A stretch of DNA of 64,000 bases from Alteromonadaceae bacterium (GTDB lineage: Bacteria > Pseudomonadota > Gammaproteobacteria > Enterobacterales > Alteromonadaceae), in contig JABXHM010000023.1 in assembly GCA_013373625.1 (NCBI GenBank), positions 110,042 through 174,041 of the forward strand. The letters are read 5' to 3'. Below, piece by piece: positions 16,749 to 25,957 of this stretch. A model generated the notes under the pieces. The model did no database searches, was not told the DNA's origin, and was given only the letters and a program-made list of their open reading frames with translations. The translations under genes were made by a program, and so were the position numbers. Numbering within the stretch: the stretch's first letter is position 1; every line of letters begins with the position of its first letter.

Positions 16749-17039
16749 ATTTTTTCTTTTTCAAAGTCTGCTCCTCTTATCCTCCAAACTGCAATGGCTG
16801 AATGTGGTTTGGTATCATTAGCCATGGTAGCAAGTTTTTTCGGCTATAACATTGACATGGCATAGATGCATAAACGTCACACAGGGAATACTCGTGGAAT
16901 TAGCTTGCAAAAATTGATTGAGCTTGGTGACACTCTAGGGTTGGTAAGTCGAGCGTTGCAATGCGATATTAGTGAATTGTAGACTACAACAGAGACGATG
17001 GTAAACTGAATTAGTGGTAAACCTCACCTCTTTACAATT
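16749..17039 (+). pseudogene. Remnant of a C39 peptidase-type bacteriocin ABC exporter
   Basis: Reading in the frame of position 16791 gives the opening of a C39 peptidase domain: KSAPLILQTAMAECGLVSLA, then MVASFFGYNIDMA, a TAG stop at 16863, and then GISLQKLIELGDTLGLVSRA and LQCDISEL, a TAG at 16980 and a TGA at 17007. The catalytic Cys (in AECGL) and the oxyanion Gln (in LQTAM) survive, but the His and Asp region is barely recognisable, and the membrane and ATPase domains, some 560 residues, are absent. No start codon is found in frame after the TAA at 16746. It follows the immunity candidate by 11 bases, which is where the dedicated exporter would stand. The intact homologue at 32657-34831 shares the same order of motifs. 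Confidence 0.8.
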
Positions 17040-17117
17040 ACAACTTCCTTGCATGAGTACCTCATTTCTATCGTTGTGGTAAATACCCTCACCTGGCGGC
17101 AAAAGCGCCATCGCGAT

Positions 17118-17385
17118 TTATTGCTCTGTGTTTTGCTCATCCATCTGAGCCTTATATTTCTTTTCTGATATTTCCCAGGTGAAATAGCCAAATGCAATAC
17201 CACCAATAGGAAATATAATAAGCGCAATTAATGGACGTACCCATATGTCATTCGATGGTTGCACGATCTCCATCATCACAGACCACAGGATTGCTGTTGT
17301 AAGCCCCCCAAATGAGCATCCCATTTACCCACACAAAGCGACTTTTAACTTTACTACGGATTTTTTCCCACTTTTGCGTATTCAT
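17118..17385 (-). pseudogene. Small two-helix membrane protein split by a frameshift in a C6 run
   Basis: One frame starts with ATG at 17385 and reads MNTQKWEKIRSKVKSRFVWV then NGMLIWG. From the homopolymer of six C bases (17304-17309; G on the coding strand) the sensible continuation is in another frame: LTTAILWSVMMEIVQPSNDI and onward to a charged tail ending NTEQ at 17118. Removing one base of the run joins both parts into 88 residues with two hydrophobic helices and a charged C terminus. The downstream piece alone, from an ATG at 17324, would give 68 residues. No family is recognised. This may be a true mutation, slippage-based variation or a sequencing error. It lies just downstream of the broken XRE gene on the same strand. 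Confidence 0.6.
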
Positions 17386-17446
17386 ACTATTTCCACATCC
17401 TTGATTTTGTTAGCACTCAAATTACCGGCGAATCATACTTGTTTAC

Positions 17447-17953
17447 TCAGTATTCAGTGCCGGAGCCTTGTTTATCGCTCTGTTGCTCTAACACCTTGGA
17501 TACCTTTGCTTTTTCCCACTCTTTACCAAACGGTTTAAACACAGCAACGGCGAGGGCAGCAATTAGCCCAACAAAAGATAAAAATACAACAATCAATGGG
17601 CCTGCATTTTCTCCTCCATTATAGTTGAGCAGCATGAAGAGAACAAAAACCGCCAGAAGAAACGCCGAGAATGCGTAGAAATACTTGATGGATTTTACTT
17701 TCTCAACAGCCTTTTTTTGCTGAGCTTCCGCTTTGGCAGCATTCGCATCTTCTTGAAGCGGTAAATGTTTTGCTTGCTCAATAGCCTTTTCGAGTTCATC
17801 TGTTGAAATTTCAAAAACCGCAGCCAAAGACGTCAGAGTTTCAATTCCAACGCTTTGCCCTTTTTCGACTCTTTGAATAGTTCACACATTCAAACCGCTC
17901 AATTGAGCTAACTCTTCCTGGGACCAACGTTTTTTAAGTCTTAATGATTTCAC
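17447..17953 (-). pseudogene. XRE-type HTH membrane regulator interrupted by a nonsense codon
   Basis: Starting from GTG at 17953 the frame reads KSLRLKKRWSQEELAQLSGL, then NV, a TGA at 17882-17884, then TIQRVEKGQSVGIETLTSLA and a 126-residue remainder. The two parts together form one XRE helix-turn-helix domain (about 1-60); in relatives the residue at the stop is Arg (as in RTIQRIE), so a CGA to TGA change is the simplest cause. The C-terminal half has a coiled segment and two hydrophobic helices (about 95-115 and 122-142), so this was a membrane-tethered regulator. Translation could restart at a TTG at 17827, giving a protein without the DNA-binding domain. The true N terminus may also be shifted, since an ATG at about 17967 lies in a different frame. 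Confidence 0.72.
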
Positions 17954-18149
17954 AGATCACAGACATTCCTCTTCCTCACTGAATTGTGATGCACTATATA
18001 CCACCAGGCTGGTGTCGGTAACGACAAACAAACGACAAATAGCTGACAGGCACCGAAATTATGCTTTGCAAACGCGCACACTTTTTATAATCAAGATATC
18101 GTGTACTCGCCCTCAGTAAAAGCGAAAAGCCGCGAATGTGACCAATGAG

Positions 18150-20099
18150 TTACCTGGCAATTAGTTTAGCGGCCCAGTCGTGTTGGGCGATCGAATTGCC
18201 GCCTGGAAACTCTGGCAACCTGATATTCCCAGCGGCATTAGCAATGAGTGTAATTGGAGACAACCATTCTCCTGTAGCGGGTTGATACCACATAAAGGTA
18301 TAAGGTGCGCCAGCTTTAAAACCGGCCAGTTGCGGCGATACCGCGGCATTTTCAAAATACAGCAACGCCAGGTCCCGCTCAGCGGAACGTAACATATACG
18401 ACCAACCATCCAGGCCGTCGTCCGGTGCATTAGGCGCTTTGCGCGGTAATATGTCGTCTACTACCGGCGCCAAATCCCGATAACGGCTACCTTCAGAAAG
18501 CACAAAGGTTTTTAGATGGCGCATAAACTCAGCGGATTGATATTTAAGCGCCTCCCAGATATGTGGCCGGGCGCCCTCAGGTTCGCCGGTGGTGGTGATA
18601 TCATAAGCCGCTGTACCATGAACATGCCCGGCCAAACCGCCCGATAACACCGAACCGTACATTTGTGCGCGGGAAAAATAAATATCCCGGGGGGAATTCG
18701 CTTCGGGCTCTTCGCCAGCGGGTTTGTTGATCTCGTGTAGCCAACCAGTGTAATACGGCTCAAAATTCATGGTCGGCTTGGGGGGATGTTCCAGATAAAA
18801 CTGCGCACGGAGGTTCTTGCCTACCCGGTGATCGCGAGGCTTGTTGCCCACGCTGTGCATATCCAGCCAAGGCACCTGATCGCCATAACCCAATGTTGTG
18901 TGAGTGGCGCGGTCAATTAATACCGTGTGTATCTGTCCAAAAGGCGGTCGGCCATATTGCTCCAGGTGATAAGTCAGCGCCTGATTAAACTGTTCAGCTG
19001 TGAGGCTGAAGTCTTCTGGCACCCAATCTAAATGTATACCACTAAACACCATATTATAGGCGCCATAACGGGCAATCAGGTATTGAACATAGCGTGCGAA
19101 AGTTTGGTTAAAGTCAAAATAGGCATGCCAGGAAGGACCAGCATCGCGACGAATGGTTTCCAGTAGAGGAACAAGTCCTTCTTCCGATAAGTAAGCCATT
19201 TTTTTGTCCAGACTGCGAAAATAATCCGGATTAATGCGCCTGAAATCGGACACGCCTTGATGCTCAGCAGAAAGCGCGAAGGGTAAGTGACCATATTCAT
19301 CGCGCATATTTTTGGCCGTGTATGTCCCCCAATAACTCAGCCCGCCTGAGGCATCGGTGCCCTGGCCATCGGCCACATCATAGCCAAACTTTTCCCACGC
19401 ATTACGCAGATAAATACCGTTTTGGTCTGCATGTGTACTTGGGTTGCGGTCGGAGTCCCAGTTTGGGAAAGAGGCAATCATACTGACTGAATTAAAGCCC
19501 TGATTCTTGCGATAATTCACCGCATCTTCAAAACCGATCCCAGGGCCCGGAATGTAGTCATCTGAAGTTGACGCATTGCGAAACGGTAGTCGCCAGGTAC
19601 TGCCCGCCAACCAGGTGTCTCCCAACATAAAAAAGGGCGTACCGTCAGCATATTGCAAAGCATGGCCATTATCAGTCACACGCACAAAACCGCGCCGGTT
19701 TGGATTCTCGCGTTTTTCCGTTTCGCGCCAATCCCGCGCAGTGTACTCGCCTGATTGACCATTGAGCCCGCTGTCATCTGGCTGATTTGACTGCAGTGTC
19801 CATTGCCATTGCCCGGCGTTAGTGGCGATCAGCCTTACCACAAAACGATTATCACCGTCCCAGAAGCCGTAAACGCGTTTATCAAAGTCAGGCCCCTGCA
19901 AACGCACCCAAACATCCACATCCATATACGGGTTTGTGTAGGTTTTTTGGGCACGAAAAACAAGTTCTTGCACCTGCCAGGTGCGAATGTTGGTAACGTC
20001 GGTTTCTGGTTGATTTGGGTTTGCGCAACCGGCCAGCACTGAAACCATGAAAGTGAGTGCCAACAGGATGACCATTAAACGTTGAACGGGTTGCCACAT
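18150..20099 (-). CDS. DUF5060/DUF4038 glycoside-hydrolase-like lipoprotein
   Basis: The protein of 649 residues has a lipoprotein signal with lipobox LAGC (Cys25), so it is anchored to a membrane and faces the periplasm or outside. An N-terminal beta-sandwich of the DUF5060 type (about 40-125) is followed by a TIM-barrel-like DUF4038 region (about 145-510; for example ADGTPFFMLGDTWLAG and HAYFDFNQTFARYVQYLIAR) and a C-terminal beta domain (about 550-640). DUF4038 proteins include glycosidases acting on plant or algal side chains (the GH140 group), so polysaccharide breakdown is likely, with unknown substrate. The next gene upstream on this strand encodes another secreted carbohydrate-binding-like protein, 270 nt away. 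Confidence 0.8.
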   Translation of the reverse strand: MWQPVQRLMVILLALTFMVSVLAGCANPNQPETDVTNIRTWQVQELVFRAQKTYTNPYMDVDVWVRLQGPDFDKRVYGFWDGDNRFVVRLIATNAGQWQWTLQSNQPDDSGLNGQSGEYTARDWRETEKRENPNRRGFVRVTDNGHALQYADGTPFFMLGDTWLAGSTWRLPFRNASTSDDYIPGPGIGFEDAVNYRKNQGFNSVSMIASFPNWDSDRNPSTHADQNGIYLRNAWEKFGYDVADGQGTDASGGLSYWGTYTAKNMRDEYGHLPFALSAEHQGVSDFRRINPDYFRSLDKKMAYLSEEGLVPLLETIRRDAGPSWHAYFDFNQTFARYVQYLIARYGAYNMVFSGIHLDWVPEDFSLTAEQFNQALTYHLEQYGRPPFGQIHTVLIDRATHTTLGYGDQVPWLDMHSVGNKPRDHRVGKNLRAQFYLEHPPKPTMNFEPYYTGWLHEINKPAGEEPEANSPRDIYFSRAQMYGSVLSGGLAGHVHGTAAYDITTTGEPEGARPHIWEALKYQSAEFMRHLKTFVLSEGSRYRDLAPVVDDILPRKAPNAPDDGLDGWSYMLRSAERDLALLYFENAAVSPQLAGFKAGAPYTFMWYQPATGEWLSPITLIANAAGNIRLPEFPGGNSIAQHDWAAKLIAR

Positions 20100-20289
20100 A
20101 GTGATGTCCTGTATCAGTTTTTGTTGCAGGGATACTAGCAGATTAACCAGAAGTATTTTTATCTCCCAGGCTATCTGGATTATTTACCGCAATGGACATA
20201 CGGATTTTAATAAAAACAAACACATGGCAACTATGAGCAGTAACACACAAGTTTAGGCATTTTACAGGTATTTACGCTCGAACCACGCA

Positions 20290-20360
20290 AAGCGGTTATG
20301 TTTCAGCAACATACCGTGGCAACTATACAAACAAACCGCTTGTGTGTGCATTTGCCACGG
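20290..20360. repeat. Two interlaced inverted repeats in the gap between two secreted-protein genes
   Basis: AAGCGGTT at 20290-20297 pairs with AACCGCTT at 20334-20341, and CCGTGGCAA at 20314-20322 pairs with TTGCCACGG at 20352-20360. The arms cross each other, as in a pseudoknot. A smaller hairpin, TATGTT with AACATA, sits inside at about 20297-20313. They lie directly after the stop of the gene at 20370-21533, on its transcript. Confidence 0.55.
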
Positions 20361-20369
20361 ACTGCTAAT

Positions 20370-21533
20370 TTACTCTTTTACGTTCAGGTACAACACAGGC
20401 GCTTCCTGACCGGCATTGAAGGAAGCGACCACTGCGCCTAAGGGACGAATGAGAATGCCTTTTGTCGTGCCATCGAGTAAGCGTTGAGTCACTGGTCGCG
20501 ATAACGTAATGAAGGTTTTACCGCCTTTTTCACTAACCACTTCGGTATCAAAAATCATTTGCGTATTGAACACCTCGGCGTAAGGTTTGCCCTGGGTAAG
20601 GCTGTGGTAAGTCACCGAGTTTTGCTGCCAGGTTGCATCCCCACCCAGTATTTCTATCACCCGGACCTTACCGAATTCGATACCCAGCTCTTCGCCATAC
20701 AAAGCGCTAAAATTACCGCCCGACAAAAAGCTTGTCGTAGTCAGAGCTAACACTGAAGGGCCCGCAGCAATGGTTGACTTAAGCTCAGAGAAATCCCATT
20801 TCATCACTGCCCACTGAGAACTGTACACGCTAAGCAGTGGTGCACTTTGATTATCCCAATCACTGAAATTAACTTGCGGGAACTCGGTATTGATATTGGC
20901 TAATTGGCCGGCTTTTAACTGATGTGCAAATTCTGACAGCGGCGCAACGGGTGGATGATAAATTAACGGCTCACCTGAATCGGCTTCGGCTCTGCGGGTA
21001 TCAACCACTTCAGCTTTGTAATAATCCAGTTCAACCTTATAGGTTTGATAACCAAAGTCGGTCGCACCAAGTTGTACATTTACGTCATCACCGGGTTGCA
21101 CTTTTAAATTATTCGTAGTGAAACTGATTACGGTCCACTTGCCGTTTTCCGCGATATCGTATTCCCGTAAGTGCTCATGAAAATCGTTGGTACGATTAGT
21201 GTTGATCATAAAGTTTACCCGCTTTGGGGCATCGTAAAGACGGATCCGCGCTTCAACACGCAACTCAAAGTCATCTTGTGCAAGCTTGTTCATATCCAGA
21301 TCGCTCGCCACATTACGCTTGATGATTGACCACCATACATTATGCGGGTCTTTACGCGCATCGATCGCCATGGTCGCCACGCCATTAGCGGCGCTAAACT
21401 CCATAGTCGCAACACCATCTCCGGTAAAATAATCCCAGCCAGTGACGCCTTGATCAAACTCATCGACAAACTGAGCCACAGCTGAATTAACACAGAGGCA
21501 AGTCGTAATAATCATTCTCAAAAGTAATTTCAT
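20370..21533 (-). CDS. Secreted beta-sandwich protein, carbohydrate-binding-like
   Basis: A 387-residue protein with a signal peptide (about 1-20, ending VAQF). The N-terminal part, about 22-175, resembles a jelly-roll carbohydrate-binding module: it opens VDEFDQGVTGWDYFTGDG and has regular beta strands with Trp, Tyr and Asn. The C-terminal part, about 200-385, resembles the DNRLRE-type surface domain (a repeated strand pattern with TWQQNSVTYHSL near the middle and ILIRPLG near the end). I see no catalytic motif. It may help its neighbour, the DUF4038 lipoprotein, bind polysaccharide. The gene shows no ribosome site overlap with others and starts at the first ATG of the signal peptide. Confidence 0.6.
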   Translation of the reverse strand: MKLLLRMIITTCLCVNSAVAQFVDEFDQGVTGWDYFTGDGVATMEFSAANGVATMAIDARKDPHNVWWSIIKRNVASDLDMNKLAQDDFELRVEARIRLYDAPKRVNFMINTNRTNDFHEHLREYDIAENGKWTVISFTTNNLKVQPGDDVNVQLGATDFGYQTYKVELDYYKAEVVDTRRAEADSGEPLIYHPPVAPLSEFAHQLKAGQLANINTEFPQVNFSDWDNQSAPLLSVYSSQWAVMKWDFSELKSTIAAGPSVLALTTTSFLSGGNFSALYGEELGIEFGKVRVIEILGGDATWQQNSVTYHSLTQGKPYAEVFNTQMIFDTEVVSEKGGKTFITLSRPVTQRLLDGTTKGILIRPLGAVVASFNAGQEAPVLYLNVKE

Positions 21534-21878
21534 AATTTTTTTTAGAATTTAAAATTCAGGCTGGCAGTATAGTCAATTCAATGGGGTAAATCTAAATATT
21601 ACAATTAGTGGGAAGAGTACCAGGTTAGTATAGAACTCGTGACACGGTTATTAGGTGTGTTGCGTTATAGCTGGCTGTAGCGCGGTTTACGTGAGCAATA
21701 CCGGGAGTCTGTATACCTGCACATATTCGTCGCGAAAAACCGTAGTTATTTGGCAAACCAGCGCAAAGTGCTTGTTACTCATTCAAGATACGCCCCGGAG
21801 CATGACGCAGAGACTGAGTACATTAAAACAACTTACCGTCATCTCATCGCTTTACCTCAATAGTGCTTAAGAAAAAAT
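21534..21878. other. Intergenic region between a secreted-protein gene and a LysR gene
   Basis: About 345 bases. The left end has an A/T-rich leader (TTTTTTTAGAATTTAAAATT) that should carry the promoter of the secreted-protein gene. I see no gene, terminator or repeat of note in the rest; the one long plus-strand frame has no ribosome site. Confidence 0.45.
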
Positions 21879-22796
21879 CTACTGGCCAGGAGCACAGAGT
21901 TGAAACAGATGCGTATTGTTGTCTATCCAATTGAGTAATTCAGCCAGCCTTGCCGGCTTATTATAGCCCTGACGATAGACCAAAGAAATCGGCAGTGGTG
22001 GGCTTCGCCACTCAGGCAATAATTGTACGAGTTCACCGCCCATAATTTTGTCGCGCACAACAAACCAAGGCAGGTGACCAACACCACTCCCCCGTTTTAG
22101 CATACTCACCAAACTCACAAAATCAGCACACTGAAAAGCGACGTCCAGGTTCACTTCCTCAGTTTGCTGGCCATTTTGTAGCACCCAGGTGGGGCTGTCG
22201 CCCGCAAAAATTTGAATACTCTTGTGGCTCAGTAAATCCGAAGGTTGGTGAATAGGCGCACAAGACAATAAATAATCAGGGGACGCAACGAGCACCCGGT
22301 TACTTAAGCCAATTGGCCTCTCGATTAAACTGTCATCGCGATTTTTACCCATCCTAAAGGCAAGATCTAACCCTTCCTGGAATAAGTTTTCATACTCATA
22401 GGATAATTTTAACGAAATGGAGATATCCGGCCATTGCTGCAAAAACTGAGGAAACAACTCTTCAGACAAAAAACGCCCCAATGCCGGTGAGGCAGCAAGT
22501 CTCAGCCGACCTGCTGTACTATTGGTCATAGTACGCAAATCGTCCAGCAAATGACTGGACTCTTCAATAAGCACTTCCGCTCGGCTATAAAGCAATCGCC
22601 CCGCTTCGGTGAGCCTTACTACCCTGGACGAGCGTTCAAACAGAGTCAGGTTCAGCTCCCCTTCCAGTCTGGAAATACTTTTACTTAGCTTTGATTTAGT
22701 AATACCCAGTTTAGTTGCCGCTGCAGTGAAGCTCAATGTGTCGGCAGTTGCAACAAAGTAGTACAACAAGCGCATATCTATTGTTTCTTTTTTCAT
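21879..22796 (-). CDS. LysR-family transcriptional regulator
   Basis: The protein has the standard LysR layout: an N-terminal winged helix-turn-helix (about 5-62, with FTAAATKLGITKSKLSKSIS and LFERSSRVVRLTEAG) and a periplasmic-binding-like effector domain (about 88-295). It belongs to the large CrgA-like group. I take the ATG at 22796, giving 305 residues; an in-frame TTG at 22811 would add five. It is divergent from the alcohol dehydrogenase gene with about 107 bases between the starts, so that dehydrogenase is the likely target, as is common for LysR pairs. The inducer is unknown, perhaps an aldehyde or electrophile. Confidence 0.9.
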   Translation of the reverse strand: MKKETIDMRLLYYFVATADTLSFTAAATKLGITKSKLSKSISRLEGELNLTLFERSSRVVRLTEAGRLLYSRAEVLIEESSHLLDDLRTMTNSTAGRLRLAASPALGRFLSEELFPQFLQQWPDISISLKLSYEYENLFQEGLDLAFRMGKNRDDSLIERPIGLSNRVLVASPDYLLSCAPIHQPSDLLSHKSIQIFAGDSPTWVLQNGQQTEEVNLDVAFQCADFVSLVSMLKRGSGVGHLPWFVVRDKIMGGELVQLLPEWRSPPLPISLVYRQGYNKPARLAELLNWIDNNTHLFQLCAPGQ

Positions 22797-22903
22797 AACG
22801 ATGGGTTTCAAAAACTCATATTGTTCCAGTTATTAATATGTATCACACTTTTGTTGCTGGCAATACATCTTTGCCTCATCAACACTGTCAACAGGAGAAC
22901 ACA

Positions 22904-23905
22904 ATGATAAAAGCCTATGCAGCCTCGGCACCTGGTGCCAAATTAGAGCCCTTCGAGTATGAGCCAGGTCCGTTAGCGCATAACGATGTCGAAATTGATG
23001 TCGAGTCTTGCGGTATCTGCCACAGCGATCTCAGTATGCTGGACAATGACTGGGGTTTTACTGAATACCCCTTTGTGCCTGGTCACGAAGTGATTGGCGT
23101 GGTTAACGCCGTGGGCGATAATGTCAGTTCTGTTAAAGTGGGCCAACGTGTCGGACTAGGCTGGCATTCGGCTTACTGTAATACCTGTGGTACTTGTCAG
23201 TCGGGAGATCACAATTTGTGCTCTAACGCCGAAATGACTATCGGTGGGCGACACGGCGGCTTTGCTGAAAAAGTCCGCGCGCAGGCCAGCGCTGTTGTTC
23301 CCCTGCCTGAAGGGATAAATCCTGACTCTGCGGGTCCAATGTTGTGCGGTGGAATTACTGTATTTAACCCCTTGGTGCAGTTCGACGTTAAACCTACTTC
23401 TAAAGTCGGTGTCATTGGTATTGGTGGTTTGGGGCATATTGCCCTGCAGTTTTTGAATGCCTGGGGGTGCGAAGTCACTGCCTTTACACGCAATACGGCA
23501 GAAACCGCCGAATTAGAGAAACTGGGTGCGCATAAAGTACTAAATAGCAGTAATACTGAAGAACTGGAAGCGGCCTCAGGGTATTTTGATTTTATTCTAT
23601 CCACCGTTAACGTGAAGCTGGACTGGAATGCCTATGTTGCCACACTTGCACCTAAAGGCCGCTTGCATTTTGTAGGGGCCACACTTGAACCTCTGGATGT
23701 GAACGTATTTCCATTAATAATGGGACAGCGTTCTGTGTCCGGCACACCGGTAGGAAGCCCGGCGACCATCAGTAAAATGCTGGACTTTGCCGCGTTGCAC
23801 AAGATTGAGCCCGTCACGGAATACTTCCGTTTTGAACAAATCAACGAAGCGATGGACAGATTACGAAACAGTAAACCACACTATCGCGTTGTATTAAAAC
23901 GCTAA
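22904..23905 (+). CDS. Zinc-dependent alcohol dehydrogenase (cinnamyl-alcohol type)
   Basis: A 333-residue medium-chain dehydrogenase that interconverts alcohols and aldehydes with NAD(P)H in the cytoplasm. The catalytic zinc ligands are the Cys of ESCGICHSDL and the His and Glu of FVPGHEVIG; the structural zinc site is the Cys cluster CNTCGTCQSGDHNLC. The Rossmann motif is VIGIGGLGHIALQ. This pattern and the NTEELEAASGYFDFI segment match the YahK/AdhC-like group of broad aldehyde reductases, which usually favour NADPH. The ATG at 22904 is chosen because an AGGAG site lies 6 nt upstream; a longer start at 22838 has none. It is divergent from a LysR gene that probably controls it. Confidence 0.92.
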   Translation: MIKAYAASAPGAKLEPFEYEPGPLAHNDVEIDVESCGICHSDLSMLDNDWGFTEYPFVPGHEVIGVVNAVGDNVSSVKVGQRVGLGWHSAYCNTCGTCQSGDHNLCSNAEMTIGGRHGGFAEKVRAQASAVVPLPEGINPDSAGPMLCGGITVFNPLVQFDVKPTSKVGVIGIGGLGHIALQFLNAWGCEVTAFTRNTAETAELEKLGAHKVLNSSNTEELEAASGYFDFILSTVNVKLDWNAYVATLAPKGRLHFVGATLEPLDVNVFPLIMGQRSVSGTPVGSPATISKMLDFAALHKIEPVTEYFRFEQINEAMDRLRNSKPHYRVVLKR

Positions 23906-24290
23906 CCTCTTTGAAAACGCTGCGTTAGTGCGAGATGCCCTTCAATAGGCAGGTATCAATACGCGCAGCGTCATCCTCATATTTTCAAGCCCAGCGGTAT
24001 TGTTCTGAACCCTGCTCCTGTCGCATTACCCAAACGTGCGAACCGATTAGCCTATTCGCGCCAGCGGCGATATCTTTCATGCTAAATAAGCGTTTATCAG
24101 ACTTTTTGCAACAGCTACATCTATTGCCCCACATATGTAGATCACCGCTAATGCCACGACGCTACTGAGAACTGCCCTGTTTTGTTCAAAAGCCATCATT
24201 CATCTCAGAACTAATCGAGTTGAATAATTCTGTAGGCATCATTCACTTAGTCGTACTATATTATAGATAAGTAGTGTTGAGGTACCCGCC
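23906..24290. other. Intergenic region upstream of the receiver/HD-GYP gene
   Basis: About 385 bases without a recognisable gene. Near the right end TATATTATAG (around 24257-24266) could be the -10 region of the following gene, whose ribosome site is GAGG just before 24291. No repeat or terminator stands out. Confidence 0.45.
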
Positions 24291-25817
24291 ATGCTTGGGG
24301 ATGATTTACTGTTTTTTGATGAAGATGATAGCGCTGATCAAGCCACGTCTTTCATTGCCTGGAAAGTGCTGGTCGTCGATGATGAACCAGAAATCCACAC
24401 AGTCACCCGAATGGTACTGTCAGACTTTACTTTTGAAGACCGACCCGTTGAAGTAATTTCAGCCTCCAGCGCGCGAGAAGCGCGCGATATTTTAAGCGCC
24501 GATACCGCGGGCCACATTGCCGTAGCCATTGTGGATGTTGTTATGGAAACCACGCAGGCTGGCTTAGAGTTGGTGCAATGGGTACGCACTTCCCTCAATA
24601 ATAACGTGATCCGTTTGATCTTGCGGACCGGGCAACCTGGTGAAGCACCAGAAGAACGTGTTATTCGTGACTACGACATTAATGATTATAAAAACAAAAC
24701 CGAGCTGACTGCGCTGCGACTGAAAACAAGTATGTATGCAGCATTGCGAGCGTATCGCGATATTAAGCTCATCGAACGCCATCGCCTCGGTCTGGAAAAA
24801 GTCATTAGTGCTACAACCGAATTTATTGAATGCGATACGTTACCGCAGTTTGCTTCAGCCATTCTAAATCAGGTATCGCTGGTACTTGGCATTGAGACCT
24901 CGGGTATTATTTGTTGCGCGGTAACCCGCGATAATAACCGTGGTCCCCAATACAACATACTCGCTACTAACTTACGCCAAAGCGTCAAAGCGATGCCAGC
25001 AAGTGTTCGGGCGCGTATTGAAGATGCGCTGAATCAACACAAAAGCATTCAGGGGGACGATTACTTTGTTAGTTACTTCACCACAAAACGAGGTATGGAA
25101 AATGTCCTCTATGTAGCCAAAGACGAGCCACTCGAACCAGAACAACATCACCTCCTGTCGTTTTTTGCCAATAATATCGCCGTTGCTCATGAAAACATTC
25201 AATTGCGTGAGGTCATCCGTGAATCACAAAAAGAGCTGTCATATATTATTGGCGAAGCGGTTGAAATGCGCTCTAAAGAAACAGGTTCACATGTAAAGCG
25301 TGTTGCACATATCAGCGCTCTGTTGGCCACGCTTTATGGCCTGAACGAAAACGAAACAGAAATGATTAAGCTGGCTTCACCACTTCACGACGTGGGTAAG
25401 GTTGCCATTCCCGATCACATTTTAAATAAACCCGGGCGACATACCCCCGAGGAAACGGCCATTATGCGCACGCATGCCAGAGCTGGCTACGAGATGCTGC
25501 ATAAAAGCAATAACCCTATCTTGCAAGTGGGTGCCACCATTGCTCATGAACACCACGAATGCTGGGATGGCTCTGGTTACCCCAGAGGCCTCGTCGGCGA
25601 AGCTATTTCAATTGCGGGTAGAATTTCAGCAGTGGCTGACGTATTCGATGCTCTCGGTAGCAAGCGCTGTTATAAAACGGCGTGGACAGACACCGACATT
25701 TACCAGTATTTCGAACAACACCGTGGCACACGATTCGACCCAACTCTCGTTGATCTGTTGCTTGGCAACTACGAGCAGTTTAATGCTATCCGTGAGATGT
25801 TCCCCGACCCTGATTAA
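24291..25817 (+). CDS. Receiver-DUF3369-HD-GYP c-di-GMP phosphodiesterase
   Basis: The 508-residue response regulator has a receiver domain (about 25-150) with phosphoacceptor Asp82 in AIVDVVMET, a DUF3369 domain (about 165-305) that resembles a GAF sensory fold, and a complete HD-GYP domain (about 312-505). The HD pair is H366 D367 in HDVGKVAIPDHI, followed by HARAGYEML, HEHHECWDGSGYP (418-430) and DVFDAL. All metal ligands seem intact, so it should break down cyclic di-GMP in the cytoplasm. No histidine kinase is adjacent; the partner must be elsewhere, perhaps one of the two kinases of this window. It forms a contrast to the degenerate HD-GYP regulator at 10.9 kb. Confidence 0.93.
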   Translation: MLGDDLLFFDEDDSADQATSFIAWKVLVVDDEPEIHTVTRMVLSDFTFEDRPVEVISASSAREARDILSADTAGHIAVAIVDVVMETTQAGLELVQWVRTSLNNNVIRLILRTGQPGEAPEERVIRDYDINDYKNKTELTALRLKTSMYAALRAYRDIKLIERHRLGLEKVISATTEFIECDTLPQFASAILNQVSLVLGIETSGIICCAVTRDNNRGPQYNILATNLRQSVKAMPASVRARIEDALNQHKSIQGDDYFVSYFTTKRGMENVLYVAKDEPLEPEQHHLLSFFANNIAVAHENIQLREVIRESQKELSYIIGEAVEMRSKETGSHVKRVAHISALLATLYGLNENETEMIKLASPLHDVGKVAIPDHILNKPGRHTPEETAIMRTHARAGYEMLHKSNNPILQVGATIAHEHHECWDGSGYPRGLVGEAISIAGRISAVADVFDALGSKRCYKTAWTDTDIYQYFEQHRGTRFDPTLVDLLLGNYEQFNAIREMFPDPD

Positions 25818-25957
25818 TGTTTGTCGAACGCCATTGGCAACATAACTAATCCGATGAAATACCACACATCGCGTTTTTGTTTCTTTATACTGCCTGTAAT
25901 ATATTTGAGCGCGTAAAAAACTGGCGCTGCAAATAGCCGAATACAACAACAATAGGT

